Assembly (NCBI GenBank): GCA_027864655.1
Contig: JAQAZG010000003.1
Coordinates: 62,001 to 126,000 of the forward strand
Source of the DNA: Oleispirillum naphthae
Lineage (GTDB): Bacteria > Pseudomonadota > Alphaproteobacteria > Rhodospirillales > Rhodospirillaceae
Direction: 5' to 3'
Length of the DNA: 64,000 nt
Below are positions 9,276 to 18,746 of the stretch, one piece after another; positions within the stretch are counted from its first letter, which is position 1; every line of letters starts with the position of its first letter. A model generated the notes under the pieces. That model made no database searches and was not told the DNA's origin. It saw only the letters and a list, made by a program, of their open reading frames with translations. Made by a program: the position numbers and the translations under genes.

Positions 9276-10148
9276 TCACCCCGGGCGGCCGAGGCGTTGC
9301 AGCAGGTCGTCCAGTTGTTCGAGGGTTTGGTACTGGAGGACGAGTTTGCCGCCCTGGCCCTGGGTTTCGATGATGACCTTGAGGCCGAGCATTTCGGTGA
9401 GGTCGTGTTCCAGGGCGCGGCAATCGGCGTCTTTTTCGCGCGGCGGCCTGGGGGTTTTGGGCTTGCCGCCGTGGCCCGCCTTGGCGAGGTGTTCGGCCTG
9501 GCGGACGTTGAGGCCTTTCTCGGCGATTTCGCGGGCAAGCGCGACGGCGTTCTCGACGCCGAGCAGCGCACGGGCATGCCCGGCGGTGAGGCTGCCGGCC
9601 TCCATCAGCTGCTTGATCTCGTCCGGCAGGGCAAGCAGGCGCATGGTGTTGGCCACGTGGCTGCGGCTTTTGCCCACCGCCCTGGCGAGGTCTTCCTGGG
9701 TGTGGTGGAACTCCTCCTGCAGGCGGCGGTAGCCTTCCGCTTCTTCCAGGGCATTGAGGTCCTGGCGCTGCAGGTTTTCGACGAGGGCGACTTCCAGGGC
9801 TTCCTGGTCGCTCATCTCGCGGATCACCACGGGGACTTCGTGCACCTGGGCGCGCTGTGCGGCGCGCCAGCGGCGCTCGCCCGCGATGATCTCGTAGATG
9901 CCGTTCATCCCCGGCGCGGGCCGCACCAGCAGCGGCTGCAACACGCCGCGCTCGCGGATCGAGGCGGCGAGGTCGTCGATCGCGGCCTCGTCGAACACCT
10001 GGCGCGGCTGCAACGGACTCGGGGTCAGCGCGGCGACCGGCAGGACCATCGGCCCGCGGGTTTCGGGTGCTTCGGGGGAAACCGGGTCATCCCCGAGAAG
10101 GGCGGAAAGGCCGCGTCCGAGGTTGCGGCGTTTGGTATCGTCGGTCAT
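9276..10148 (-). CDS. parB: Chromosome-partitioning protein ParB
   Basis: A CTP-dependent clamp that loads at parS and spreads on origin-proximal DNA for segregation. The 290-residue protein has the N-terminal ParA-interacting region (NLGRGLSALLGD), the ParB/Srx domain with GERRWRAAQRA, a helix-turn-helix, and a C-terminal dimerisation segment ending LEQLDDLLQRLG. Its start overlaps the parA stop by 4 bp, indicating translational coupling. Two perfect parS sites lie nearby (11572-11587 and 15065-15080). Confidence 0.97.
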   Translation of the reverse strand: MTDDTKRRNLGRGLSALLGDDPVSPEAPETRGPMVLPVAALTPSPLQPRQVFDEAAIDDLAASIRERGVLQPLLVRPAPGMNGIYEIIAGERRWRAAQRAQVHEVPVVIREMSDQEALEVALVENLQRQDLNALEEAEGYRRLQEEFHHTQEDLARAVGKSRSHVANTMRLLALPDEIKQLMEAGSLTAGHARALLGVENAVALAREIAEKGLNVRQAEHLAKAGHGGKPKTPRPPREKDADCRALEHDLTEMLGLKVIIETQGQGGKLVLQYQTLEQLDDLLQRLGRPG

Positions 10149-10954
10149 GCGGCGGCACTTCGTTCTTGTTTGAGGATTTCTCCGGCAAGGCGGATATAGG
10201 CCTGGGACCCGGCGCAGCGCATATCATAGAGCAGCGCGGGCTTGCCATGGGACGGCGCCTCGGAAATCCGGACGTTGCGGGGGATCACGGTCTGGTAGAC
10301 CTTGTCGCCGAAAAAGCCGCGCACGTCGTCGGCGACCATGCCGGCGAGGTTGTTGCGGCTGTCGAACATGGTGAGCACGATGCCCTGGATTTCCAGGCGC
10401 GGGTTGAGCGCGCGGCGCACCCGTTCGATCGTCTTCATCAGGTGGCTGATGCCTTCGAGGGCGAAGAACTCGCACTGCAGCGGCACCATCACCGAATCCG
10501 CGGCGCACAGCGCGTTCAGGGTGAGAAAGCCGAGCGCCGGCGGGCAGTCGATGAGGATGTATTCATAGTCCAGCGCCGCGGCTTGCAGCGCGGCGCGCAG
10601 GCGGAACTCCCGGTCCTCCAGCGCCACCAGCTCCACCTCCGCCCCGGCGAGGTGCATATCCGCCGGAATCACCGACAGCATCGGAATATCGGTGGGCTGG
10701 ACCGCATCGCGCGCCGGGATCATCCCGGCGAGCACCTGGTACGACCCCTTGGCCCGCTTGTTCGCGCCGATGCCCAGCCCGGTGCTGGCGTTGCCCTGGG
10801 GGTCGAGGTCGATCAACAGGACCGACTTCTGCACCGCCGCCAGCGCCGTGGCGAGGTTGATCGCGGTGGTCGTCTTGCCCACGCCGCCCTTCTGATTGGC
10901 GATCGCCATGATGCGGCGAAACGGCGGCTTTTCAGGCTGTTGATCCGGAGCCAT
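10145..10954 (-). CDS. parA: Chromosome-partitioning ATPase ParA
   Basis: A Walker-type ATPase that pulls the ParB-parS complex. The deviant Walker A motif KGGVGKTTT lies near the N terminus, followed by the switch region DLDPQGNAS and DCPPALG. ATG 10954 (MAPDQQPEK...) is chosen because GAGG precedes it at good distance; an ATG at 10969 would add five residues and lengthen the overlap with rsmG. It is part of the rsmG-parA-parB unit. Confidence 0.97.
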   Translation of the reverse strand: MAPDQQPEKPPFRRIMAIANQKGGVGKTTTAINLATALAAVQKSVLLIDLDPQGNASTGLGIGANKRAKGSYQVLAGMIPARDAVQPTDIPMLSVIPADMHLAGAEVELVALEDREFRLRAALQAAALDYEYILIDCPPALGFLTLNALCAADSVMVPLQCEFFALEGISHLMKTIERVRRALNPRLEIQGIVLTMFDSRNNLAGMVADDVRGFFGDKVYQTVIPRNVRISEAPSHGKPALLYDMRCAGSQAYIRLAGEILKQERSAAA

Positions 10955-11579
10955 GTTCTCGGGCCTCATCGATTTTCAGGATGACCCCATGCGGATCGGT
11001 GATGCTGGGGATTGTGTCGAACCGCAGTGTCCAAGTTTTTTCCGCGTCCGTCAATTCCGCCTGGACCCCCCGCCCCTTGGGAAACAGGCAGATCGTGCCG
11101 GAACGGCGGATTCCCGCAGAGAGTCGCAGCAGCTCGGCCACCGGGGCGAGCGCCCGGGCGGTCACCACATCGGCCTTGGGAGCCTCCACCGTCTCGATGC
11201 GCCGCGCCATCACCTCCACCGCAACCCCGCATGCCCGTGCGGAGTCGCGCAGAAAAACCGCCTTGCGCGTGTCGGACTCGACGAGATGCACCTCCCATCG
11301 TCCGAACAGGGCCAGAATCATCCCCGGAAACCCGGCGCCGGAGCCCAAATCCACGATCACCCGCGACTCCGCAGAAATCAGCGGCACCAGTTGCAGCGAA
11401 TCGAGAATGTGCCGCTCCCACACCTTGGCCTCGGTGCTGCGGCCGATCAGGTTGATCGCCTTCTGCCACTTCGCCAGGTGCGCGGCAAATCGCGCGATTC
11501 GCTCCGCCACCGCCGCATCCACGCCATACCGCGGGTCCAGCGCCGCACACTTCGCGGCAATGTCGTCCGGATGTTTCAC
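10932..11579 (-). CDS. rsmG: 16S rRNA m7G527 methyltransferase RsmG
   Basis: An S-adenosylmethionine-dependent enzyme methylating G527 of 16S rRNA. The 215-residue product carries the SAM-binding loop DLGSGAGFPG and the family segment INLIGRST. The start is GTG at 11579, and this codon lies inside a perfect parS site, so ParB bound there would sit on the translation start region. The 3' end overlaps parA. Repeat R2 separates it from mnmG upstream. Confidence 0.96.
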   Translation of the reverse strand: MKHPDDIAAKCAALDPRYGVDAAVAERIARFAAHLAKWQKAINLIGRSTEAKVWERHILDSLQLVPLISAESRVIVDLGSGAGFPGMILALFGRWEVHLVESDTRKAVFLRDSARACGVAVEVMARRIETVEAPKADVVTARALAPVAELLRLSAGIRRSGTICLFPKGRGVQAELTDAEKTWTLRFDTIPSITDPHGVILKIDEAREHGSGSTA

Positions 11580-11587
11580 GTGAAACA
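11572..11587. other. parS centromere-like site (overlapping rsmG start)
   Basis: TGTTTCACGTGAAACA is a perfect 16-bp palindrome identical to the bacterial parS consensus bound by ParB. It covers the GTG start of rsmG. A second identical site lies 3.5 kb away. Confidence 0.93.
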
Positions 11588-11826
11588 GACTCCAAAAACC
11601 TTCCGGGGGGACTCGGTCCCTCCGGACCTTCCCTAACTAGCCGGTTTTTGCGCGAAGCGCTATAAAACCGTGCGTGTGGCAGGTATGCCCATCCCGCTTC
11701 GCGGTAAAACGCGAAAGTCATGGGGTCAAGGGGACCATCTCCGCCTCAGAAACGCCCGCCGGGCGTTTCTGTCGCCTCCGGCGAACGGCTACGATCCCCT
11801 TGCAGGTCCGGGCAGCGCCCGGCCCG
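11588..11826. repeat. Modular palindromic element R2 (mnmG 3' end/rsmG 5' side)
   Basis: One arm is a single hairpin (GGGGGGACTCGGTCCCTCC), the core is TTTTTGCGCGAAGCGC with CCGCTTCGCGG, and the other arm is the two-hairpin type ending CCGGGCAGCGCCCGG. The second arm's loop is replaced by a nested module (about 11735-11792) with an AAACGCCC/GGGCGTTT hairpin, also found in R12. The arm overlaps the mnmG 3' end. Confidence 0.85.
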
Positions 11827-13698
11827 GTTTTCCGGCGCGCGCACGAACCGCAGCAGGGCGGTGACCGCCGCGGGGGTGACGCCGGAGATGCGGGCGGCCG
11901 CGCCGAGGGTGGCGGGCCGGGCGGCCTGGAGCTTGGCGACCACTTCGTTGGAGAGTCCGCCGATATCCTCGTAGGGAATATTTTCCGGCAGGATGAGCGC
12001 CTCGTCGCGGCGGAAGGCCTCGATATCGTGGGCCTGGCGGTCGAGATACCCGGCGTAGCGGGCCTCGATTTCCAGCTGCTCGAGCACGTCGGCGCGCAGG
12101 GCGGCGAACTCCGGCCACGCGGCGAGAACCCTTTCCCCGCCGATTTCCGGGTGGCCGAGCAGTTCGAGGGCGCTGCGGCGCACGCCGTCGCGGTTGAGCG
12201 ACCAGCCGAAGGCCTCCGCCGCGTTGGGGGTGACGGTCGCCGCGGCGAGGCGTTCGCGCGCCGCTTCCAACGCATCCATCTTCCCGGCGAAGGCACGGGC
12301 GCGGGTCGCGCCGACGCAGCCCCAGGCGATGCCCTTTTCGGTGAGACGGCGGTCCGCATTATCGGCGCGGAGAGACAGGCGGTATTCGGCGCGCGAGGTG
12401 AACATGCGGTAGGGTTCGCTGGTGCCGAGGTGGACGAGGTCGTCGATCATCACGCCGATGTAGGCCTCCGAGCGGTCGAGGCGCACCGGCCCCTGCCCCG
12501 CGGCCTGGCGTGCCGCGTTCAGGCCTGCGATCAGGCCCAGCGCCGCCGCCTCCTCGTAGCCGGTGGTGCCGTTGATCTGCCCGGCGAGGAAGAGGCCGGA
12601 AACGGCGCGGGTTTCCAGGCTGGGGCGGAGATTGCGCGGGTCCACGAAGTCGTATTCGATGGCATAGCCCGGCCGCAGGATGCCCACATGCTCCAGCCCC
12701 GGGATGGTATGGATCATCGCCTCCTGCACGTCGGCGGGCAGCGAGGTGGAAATGCCGTTGGGGTAGACGGTGTGATCGTTCAGGCCTTCGGGTTCGAGGA
12801 AGATCTGGTGGCTCTCGCGGTGAGCGAAGCGCACGATCTTGTCCTCGATCGACGGGCAATACCGCGGGCCGATGCTGGTGATCTGCCCGGAATAAAGCGG
12901 TGCACGGTCGAGGTTGGCGCGGATCACCGCGTGGGTTTCCGTCGTAGTGGCGGTGATGCCGCAGTCGATCTGCGGCGTTTTGATCTCAGACGTGAGGAAG
13001 GAAAACGGCACCGGCGGCGCATCGCCCTTCTGCCTGTCCAGGCCCGCCCAGTCGATGGTGCGGCCGTCGAGGCGCGCGGGCGTGCCGGTCTTCAGCCGCC
13101 CGACGGAAAGTCCGAGGCGGATGAGCGCGGCGGAGAGGCCCACGCACGGCGCTTCTCCCACCCGGCCGCCCGGCGTCTGGGTTTGGCCGACGTGGAGAAC
13201 GCCCTTCAAGAACGTGCCGGTGGTGAGCACCACGCAGGCGGCGGTGAACGCCCGCCCATCGGCGGTGCGCACGCCGGTGACCCGCGCGCCGTCCGGCGTG
13301 GTGGTGAGGTCCTCCACCGCCGTGGCGACGAGGGTAAGATTCTCCTGCGAGCCCAGGCCGCGCCGCGCCGCGGCGCGATAGAGCGCGCGGTCCGCCTGGG
13401 CGCGCGGCCCCTGCACCGCCGCCCCCTTGGAGCGGTTGAGCACGCGGAACTGGATGCCCGCTTCGTCGATCCAGCGCCCCATCACGCCGTCCAGCGCATC
13501 GATCTCGCGCACCAGGTGGCCCTTCGCCAGGCCGCCGATCGCCGGGTTGCACGACATTTCGCCCAGGGTGTCGAGGCGGTGGGTGAGAAGCGCGGTGCGC
13601 GCGCCGAAGCGCGCGGCGGCGGCGGCGGCCTCGCAGCCCGCATGGCCGCCGCCCACGACGATCACGTCATACCCAAGATTTTCCGAAATCGCGGTCAT
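11746..13698 (-). CDS. mnmG: tRNA uridine-5-carboxymethylaminomethyl modification enzyme MnmG
   Basis: The FAD-dependent partner of MnmE; together they modify wobble U34 of several tRNAs. The 650-residue product has the N-terminal FAD motif [23 protein letters not shown], and the C-terminal helical domain with [19 protein letters not shown]. The family normally ends there. Here about 30 more residues ([15 protein letters not shown]...) are encoded by repeat R2, which also supplies the stop codon. The start overlaps the mnmE stop by 4 bp. Confidence 0.97.
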   Translation of the reverse strand: MTAISENLGYDVIVVGGGHAGCEAAAAAARFGARTALLTHRLDTLGEMSCNPAIGGLAKGHLVREIDALDGVMGRWIDEAGIQFRVLNRSKGAAVQGPRAQADRALYRAAARRGLGSQENLTLVATAVEDLTTTPDGARVTGVRTADGRAFTAACVVLTTGTFLKGVLHVGQTQTPGGRVGEAPCVGLSAALIRLGLSVGRLKTGTPARLDGRTIDWAGLDRQKGDAPPVPFSFLTSEIKTPQIDCGITATTTETHAVIRANLDRAPLYSGQITSIGPRYCPSIEDKIVRFAHRESHQIFLEPEGLNDHTVYPNGISTSLPADVQEAMIHTIPGLEHVGILRPGYAIEYDFVDPRNLRPSLETRAVSGLFLAGQINGTTGYEEAAALGLIAGLNAARQAAGQGPVRLDRSEAYIGVMIDDLVHLGTSEPYRMFTSRAEYRLSLRADNADRRLTEKGIAWGCVGATRARAFAGKMDALEAARERLAAATVTPNAAEAFGWSLNRDGVRRSALELLGHPEIGGERVLAAWPEFAALRADVLEQLEIEARYAGYLDRQAHDIEAFRRDEALILPENIPYEDIGGLSNEVVAKLQAARPATLGAAARISGVTPAAVTALLRFVRAPENRAGRCPDLQGDRSRSPEATETPGGRF

Positions 13699-15035
13699 TT
13701 TCCGATACAGAACTCGCCAAAAATCCGGTCCAGCACATCCTCGACATCGATGCGCCCGGTGATGCGGCCCAACTCGCGGATCGCCAGGCGCACGTCTTCG
13801 GCCTGCAATTCCTGCTGCGTCTGCGCCTGGGCGCGCTCCAATGCCACCAACGCCGCCGCCGCCAGAGCGCGGTGGCGCTCCCGGGTGATCGGCGGGGCCT
13901 CGCCCGCCTGCCGTCCGGCGAGCGCCCGCACCCGGGCGCGCAGCGCATCGGCCAGAGCGTCGAACCCCGCGCCGGTCAGCGCCGAGACGGCGATCGGCGG
14001 CGGCTTCATAGGGGGGCCGCCCGCAACCCCGCCAAGGTCCGCCTTGTTGACCACGACCAGGGCGCCGCTGTCAACCCAACGCCATGTGGGGTCTTCCGGT
14101 GCGGGCCAGGTCTCGGCGGAAAATACCGCGAGGCGCAAATCCGCATCCGCCACCGCGCGCTCGGCACGGCGGATTCCCTCCGCCTCGATCTCCTCCGCCG
14201 CCGCGCGCAGGCCCGCGGTGTCGGTGACGGTGACCGGCAGGCCCTCCAGCGCCAGATCCACCGAAACCCGGTCGCGCGTCGTGCCCGCGGTGGCGGAAAC
14301 GATCGCCACGTCCCACCCCGCCAGCCGATTGACCAGGCTGGACTTGCCGACGTTCGGCGCGCCGAGCACCGCAACGGTCACCCCCTGCCGCACCCGGCAG
14401 CCGATGCGCGCCGAGTCCACCAGCTCCGCCAGGTCGGCCTTCAGTCCGGCGATCATCGTCAGACCCCGGTCCCGGGTGCCGGCGGGGAGCTCGTCCTCCG
14501 GAAAGTCGATCACCGCCTCGATGAAGGCCCGAACCTCCACCGCGCGGTTGCGCAAGTCCTCGAAACGGCGGGACAGCGCGCCATCCATCTGGCGCACCGC
14601 CTGGCGGCGTTGCGCCTCGGTCTCCGCGGCCAGAAGGTCGGCCAATGCCTCCGTCTCGGTGAGGTCCATCTTGCCCGCTTCGAACGCACGGCGGGTGAAC
14701 TCCCCCGGCTCCGCCCAGCGGACCCCGGGCCGCCCGGCCAGAACCCCGGCGAGCCGTTCGAGAACCGCGGCGCTGCCGTGCACGTGCAGCTCCGCCACGT
14801 CCTCCCCGGTGAAGCTCGCGGGGCCGGGGAAGCACACCGCGAGTCCGCGGTCGATCGCCTCCCCGGTTTCCGGGTCGGAAAAGCGCACCGAAACCATCGC
14901 CCGCGGCGGAAACGCCGCCCGCCCACAAAGCGCGGCAAGCGCGGCGAAGGCCTGCGGCCCGGAAAGCCGCAGCACCGCCACCCCGGCGCGCCCCGGCGCG
15001 GTGGCCGGGGCGAAGATCGTCGCCCGTTCTTCCAT
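13695..15035 (-). CDS. mnmE: tRNA modification GTPase MnmE
   Basis: The GTPase half of the MnmEG tRNA-wobble modification complex. The 446-residue product has the N-terminal folate-binding domain, a helical region, an inserted G domain with G1 GAPNVGKSS (about residue 225) and G3 DTAGLR, and the conserved C-terminal CIGK ending that carries the essential Cys. It lies first in the mnmE-mnmG run; the two overlap by 4 bp. A parS site lies 30 bp upstream of its start. Confidence 0.97.
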   Translation of the reverse strand: MEERATIFAPATAPGRAGVAVLRLSGPQAFAALAALCGRAAFPPRAMVSVRFSDPETGEAIDRGLAVCFPGPASFTGEDVAELHVHGSAAVLERLAGVLAGRPGVRWAEPGEFTRRAFEAGKMDLTETEALADLLAAETEAQRRQAVRQMDGALSRRFEDLRNRAVEVRAFIEAVIDFPEDELPAGTRDRGLTMIAGLKADLAELVDSARIGCRVRQGVTVAVLGAPNVGKSSLVNRLAGWDVAIVSATAGTTRDRVSVDLALEGLPVTVTDTAGLRAAAEEIEAEGIRRAERAVADADLRLAVFSAETWPAPEDPTWRWVDSGALVVVNKADLGGVAGGPPMKPPPIAVSALTGAGFDALADALRARVRALAGRQAGEAPPITRERHRALAAAALVALERAQAQTQQELQAEDVRLAIRELGRITGRIDVEDVLDRIFGEFCIGK

Positions 15036-15064
15036 GCTCCGTCCTGCTCGTTTCGCACGGGCAC

Positions 15065-15080
15065 TGTTTCACGTGAAACA
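15065..15080. other. parS centromere-like site (mnmE/ogt intergenic)
   Basis: A second perfect TGTTTCACGTGAAACA palindrome, in the divergent space between mnmE and ogt, about 4.7 kb from the inferred oriC. It is a ParB loading site by exact match to consensus. Confidence 0.93.
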
Positions 15081-15164
15081 TCCGCCCCGGATCAAACCGT
15101 CTCGACAGAGCCGCCGTTTCACCCCATCTTAGGTCGCAGTCCCCGGCAATGGAGGTCCACACCC

Positions 15165-15620
15165 ATGGACAGCGGCAGCCTCGTCGTTCCCTCGCCCTTC
15201 GGTCCGCTCACCTTGTTCGCCGACGAAGGCCGCATCGTCGCCTTGGAATTCGGCCAGGGCATCGCCACCCCGGAAACGCCCGCCGTGCTCGCCCGCGCCG
15301 CGGAACAGCTCGCCGACTACTTCGCCGGAAAACGCGATACCTTCGACCTGCCCTTAGCACCAAGCGGCACACCGTTTCAACAGCGGGTTTGGCTGGCGAT
15401 GCGGCAAATCCCCTACGGTCAAACCCGAACCTACGGCGACGTGGCCGGAGATCTCGACTCCGCGCCGCGCGCCGTCGGCGGCGCCTGCGGCGCCAATCCC
15501 ATCCCCATCCTCATCCCCTGCCACCGCATCCTCGGAACCGCCGGCCTCGGCGGATATTCCGGCCTCGGCGGCCTCGACACCAAGGCCGAACTCCTCCGCC
15601 TCGAAGGCGCGATGCAGTAG
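15165..15620 (+). CDS. ogt: Methylated-DNA--[protein]-cysteine S-methyltransferase
   Basis: A suicide repair enzyme that transfers alkyl groups from O6-alkylguanine to its own cysteine. The 151-residue product has the DNA-binding segment GTPFQQRVWLAMRQIPYGQTRTYGDVA and the active-site motif IPCHRIL, followed by LGGYSGLGGLDTKAELL, all as in Ogt and the Ada C domain. The ATG at 15165 has a GGAGG site 11 bases upstream. It is a lone plus-strand gene in the minus-strand origin arm, divergent from mnmE and convergent with rho. Confidence 0.95.
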   Translation: MDSGSLVVPSPFGPLTLFADEGRIVALEFGQGIATPETPAVLARAAEQLADYFAGKRDTFDLPLAPSGTPFQQRVWLAMRQIPYGQTRTYGDVAGDLDSAPRAVGGACGANPIPILIPCHRILGTAGLGGYSGLGGLDTKAELLRLEGAMQ

Positions 15621-15775
15621 ATGAAAACAAGGCCAGGGGCGTTGCCCCCGGACCCCATAACTTTTTCGCCGCAAAGCGGCTATCGGCCATCACGCCGCCA
15701 GACGGTTCTTTCGCGCTTCGCGCAAAAACCAAAAGTTAGGGGTGGCGCGGAGGGACCGAGTCCCTCCGCGAAGTT
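15621..15775. repeat. Modular palindromic element R3 (ogt/rho, convergent)
   Basis: The left arm is AAAACAAGGCC with a CAGGGGC..GCCCCCGG hairpin. The core has GCCGCAAAGCGGC and GCGCTTCGCGC. The right arm is the hairpin CGGAGGGAC-CGA-GTCCCTCCG followed by AAGTTTT at the rho stop. Fills the whole ogt-rho gap. Confidence 0.88.
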
Positions 15776-17035
15776 TTAGCTGTTCATCGAATCGAAGAAG
15801 TCGTTGTTGTTCTTCGACAGGCGGAGTTTGTCGAGGAGGAACTCCATGGCGTCGGTGACGCCCATGGGCATCAACACGCGGCGCAGCACCCACATCTTCT
15901 GCAGGGTGCCCCGTTCGACCAGAAGCTCTTCCTTGCGGGTGCCGGAGCGGGTGATGTCGATACCCGGGAAGGTGCGCTTGTCGGTGAGCTTGCGGTCGAG
16001 GATGATTTCCGAATTGCCGGTGCCCTTGAACTCTTCGAAGATCACCTCGTCCATGCGCGAGCCGGTATCGATCAGCGCGGTGGCGATGATGGTGAGCGAG
16101 CCACCCTCTTCGATATTGCGGGCCGCGCCGAAGAAGCGCTTCGGCCGTTGCAGGGCGTTGGCGTCCACGCCGCCGGTGAGCACCTTGCCGGAGCTCGGCA
16201 CCACGGTGTTGTAGGCGCGCGCGAGCCGGGTGATCGAGTCGAGCAGGATCACCACGTCGCGTTTGTGCTCGACCAGGCGCTTGGCCTTCTCGATGACCAT
16301 TTCCGCCACCTGGACGTGGCGGGCGGCCGGTTCGTCGAAGGTGGAGCTCACCACCTCGCCCTTCACCGAGCGGGCCATGTCGGTCACTTCCTCCGGGCGC
16401 TCGTCGATGAGCAGCACGATGAGGTAGACCTCCGGATGGTTGGCCGAGATGGCGTGGGCGATGTTCTGCAGCATCACCGTCTTGCCGGTGCGCGGCGGCG
16501 CGACGATCAGCGCGCGCTGTCCCTTGCCCAAGGGCGCGATCAGGTCGATGACGCGGGTGGTATATTCCTTCGTCTTCGCCGGGTTTTCCACTTCCAGGTG
16601 AAGGCGGTCCTCCGGGTAGAGCGGTGTGAGGTTGTCGAAGTTGATGCGGTGGCGCACCTCGTCCGGCTCGCCGAAGTTGATCTTGTTGACCTTGAGCAGG
16701 GCGAAGTAGCGTTCGCCTTCCTTCGGCGCGCGGATCTCGCCTTCCACCGTGTCGCCGGTGCGCAGGCCGAAGCGGCGCACCTGGGAGGGCGAGACGTAGA
16801 TGTCGTCCGGACCGGGGAGATAGTTTGCCTCCGGCGAGCGCAGAAAGCCGAATCCGTCCTGAAGAATCTCGAGAACCCCATCGCCGTAGATGGCGGTATC
16901 GTTCTCCGCCAGCTGCTTGAGGATGGCGAACATCATGTCCTGCTTGCGCAGGGTCGAGGCGTTCTCGATTTTCAATTGTTCAGCGAATTCCAGCAATTCC
17001 GCCGGGGATTTGCCTTTCAATTCCTGTAGGTGCAT
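15776..17035 (-). CDS. rho: Transcription termination factor Rho
   Basis: A hexameric RNA-dependent ATPase helicase that terminates transcription. The 419-residue product has the N-terminal helical and cold-shock-like RNA-binding domain ([23 protein letters not shown]), Walker A PPRTGKT (about 180-186), Walker B VVILLDS and the Q/R-loop region, with normal length for Rho. ATG at 17035. The 220-bp leader holds a long imperfect hairpin around CTCGTTCGAATCGAACG but no gene; autoregulation would be typical but is not shown here. Confidence 0.98.
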   Translation of the reverse strand: MHLQELKGKSPAELLEFAEQLKIENASTLRKQDMMFAILKQLAENDTAIYGDGVLEILQDGFGFLRSPEANYLPGPDDIYVSPSQVRRFGLRTGDTVEGEIRAPKEGERYFALLKVNKINFGEPDEVRHRINFDNLTPLYPEDRLHLEVENPAKTKEYTTRVIDLIAPLGKGQRALIVAPPRTGKTVMLQNIAHAISANHPEVYLIVLLIDERPEEVTDMARSVKGEVVSSTFDEPAARHVQVAEMVIEKAKRLVEHKRDVVILLDSITRLARAYNTVVPSSGKVLTGGVDANALQRPKRFFGAARNIEEGGSLTIIATALIDTGSRMDEVIFEEFKGTGNSEIILDRKLTDKRTFPGIDITRSGTRKEELLVERGTLQKMWVLRRVLMPMGVTDAMEFLLDKLRLSKNNNDFFDSMNS

Positions 17036-17257
17036 AGAAACCCCTGATGGCTTAAGTACGCAGCCTGAAATTTCGACTCATGGATGGGAGGATTGAGAAA
17101 CCTCTCGTTCGAATCGAACGCGAGTCCACACGAAAGACTACGGAGAGGGAGAACACGAAAGGAGGTTCGGCGGGCCGAACGGGCGCACCACCGGCTGCCG
17201 GAGGGCCCATTTACCCAATCAATCGCGGAGTGTCAAATCCCAAACTCCGCCCCGATC

Positions 17258-17686
17258 CTAAAAAGGCCGGACCACGACACAAACGACTATACCGACAAAT
17301 AGGACGATTGGAAACACCTTCAAGCGGCGAAATGCCGCGGGCGTCGGCACCCGACGCCCCGCCGCAAAGGCGCGGAACCACACCAGAAGCCGCGCATGAT
17401 AGGCGAGAAGCATCGCCACGGCGAGAATCTTGGCGTGCAGCCAGGGTTCCAGCTCCGCGCCGAAGGTGAGCGTCAGCACCGTGCCGCCGGCGACGGCGAG
17501 GACCGCTGCCGGGTTGACCACGCGGTTCATCAGGCCGCGGCACCAGGAGAGGCAAGGCCCGCCGCCCGCCTCCTGCGCCAGGGCAAAGGCCTCGCCCCAG
17601 GCGATCAGCCCGCCCACCCAGGCCACCGCCACGATGACGTGCGCCGCCTTGAGCCAAACGTAAGCGCCGTACGAAAGATCGAGCAT
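17258..17686 (-). CDS. hemJ: Protoporphyrinogen oxidase HemJ (CopD-like membrane protein)
   Basis: An integral membrane protein that oxidises protoporphyrinogen IX to protoporphyrin IX. The 142-residue product has four hydrophobic segments, with the conserved His in WLKAAHVIVAVAWVGGL and the arginine-rich C-terminal turn before FPIVLFVGIVVCVVVRPF. Its place beside hemH and hemE supports the haem role, as HemJ feeds ferrochelatase directly. It lies 7 bp downstream of hemH, so it is probably in the same transcript. Confidence 0.9.
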   Translation of the reverse strand: MLDLSYGAYVWLKAAHVIVAVAWVGGLIAWGEAFALAQEAGGGPCLSWCRGLMNRVVNPAAVLAVAGGTVLTLTFGAELEPWLHAKILAVAMLLAYHARLLVWFRAFAAGRRVPTPAAFRRLKVFPIVLFVGIVVCVVVRPF

Positions 17687-17693
17687 TTCGGAA

Positions 17694-18746
17694 TCAATCC
17701 ATCAGACAGTGGCCGGCTCCGGCGCGGCAGGCGCGGCGGCAGCCATCGCCGGTGAAGAACCATTTGCCCGCATCGCAGGGCAGGTCCGCGGCGAAGTCCA
17801 CGAGGTCGGCGAGGCCGCCGATGTAGGGAACGGCGCACTGCGCCGTGGGCGCGCGGAAATACTCCGGCACGCCCGCGGCCTCCGCCTGTTCGCGGTAGTC
17901 GATGTCGAGCTCGACCAGGGTTTCCGAATGCTCGGAAACGAAGGCGATGGGCACCACCACCAGGGAGCGTCCCTCGGCGCCCGCCGCGGCGATCACTTCC
18001 TCGGTGTCCGGGCCGATCCACACCTGCGGGCCGACGCGGCTCTGGTACGAGAGCACCCAATCGAGGCCGGGGCGGCGCAACGCCTCCACCACCGCGTCCA
18101 CCGAGGCTTCGACGTGCGCGGGGTACGGGTCGCCCGCATCGACGATGGTCTTCGGCAGGCCGTGGGCGGAAAAGACCACGCGCACCCGCTCCGGGTCCGA
18201 CACCTTGGCGAGTTCGCGCTCCACACCCTCCGTCACCGCGTGAATCCAGCCGGAAAGCCGTGGATAGCAGCACAGCGCCAGGTGCGGGCAATCGAGTCCG
18301 GCCTTTGCCGCCGCTTCCTTCCAGTCGGTGAGGGAAGAGCCGGTGGTGGTGGTGGAATACTGCGGATAGAGCGGCAGCATGATCACCCGGTCCGGATTCC
18401 AGGCCGCCACCTCCCGCACCACCTCTTTCGCCATCGGATGCCAGTAGCGCATCGCCACGAAACAGCGGAACTCCACGTCGTCGCGCCGCAGGGCGAGGCG
18501 GGCGGAGAGCGCCTCCGCCTGGTCCCTGGTCTGCGCGAGAAGCGGCGAGGCCCCGCCGATCAGGGAATAATTGTGCCGCGCCACCGCAAGACGCCGCCAG
18601 ACGATGAAACGCCCGAGCAGCCAACGGAACGGCTGGGGCATGGTGAGGATCGCCGGATCGGCGAACAGGTTGCGCAGAAACGGCTTCACCGCCTCAAGCG
18701 AGTCGGGACCGCCGAGATTGCACAAAACCACGGCTACTCGAGTCAT
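17694..18746 (-). CDS. hemH: Ferrochelatase
   Basis: Inserts Fe2+ into protoporphyrin IX, the last step of protohaem synthesis. The 350-residue product shows the family start VAVVLCNLGGPDSLEAVKPFLRNLF, the segment SAHGLPKTIVDAGDPY, and the GFVSEHSETLVELDIDYRE-type region with the catalytic His/Glu. ATG 18746 overlaps the hemE stop as TCAT (4 bp), typical of coupling; an ATG at 18758 would add four residues. The order hemE-hemH-hemJ covers late haem synthesis. Confidence 0.96.
   Translation of the reverse strand: MTRVAVVLCNLGGPDSLEAVKPFLRNLFADPAILTMPQPFRWLLGRFIVWRRLAVARHNYSLIGGASPLLAQTRDQAEALSARLALRRDDVEFRCFVAMRYWHPMAKEVVREVAAWNPDRVIMLPLYPQYSTTTTGSSLTDWKEAAAKAGLDCPHLALCCYPRLSGWIHAVTEGVERELAKVSDPERVRVVFSAHGLPKTIVDAGDPYPAHVEASVDAVVEALRRPGLDWVLSYQSRVGPQVWIGPDTEEVIAAAGAEGRSLVVVPIAFVSEHSETLVELDIDYREQAEAAGVPEYFRAPTAQCAVPYIGGLADLVDFAADLPCDAGKWFFTGDGCRRACRAGAGHCLMD

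Noticed and set aside
11674-15132. A 1152-codon plus-strand open frame opposite mnmG and mnmE
   Set aside because: Shadow of two well-supported genes; no ribosome site or recognisable motif.
17095-17125. tRNA T-loop-like sequence GTTCGAATC upstream of rho
   Set aside because: It is part of a local hairpin (CTCGTTCG..CGAACG). No acceptor, D or anticodon stems can be drawn around it.
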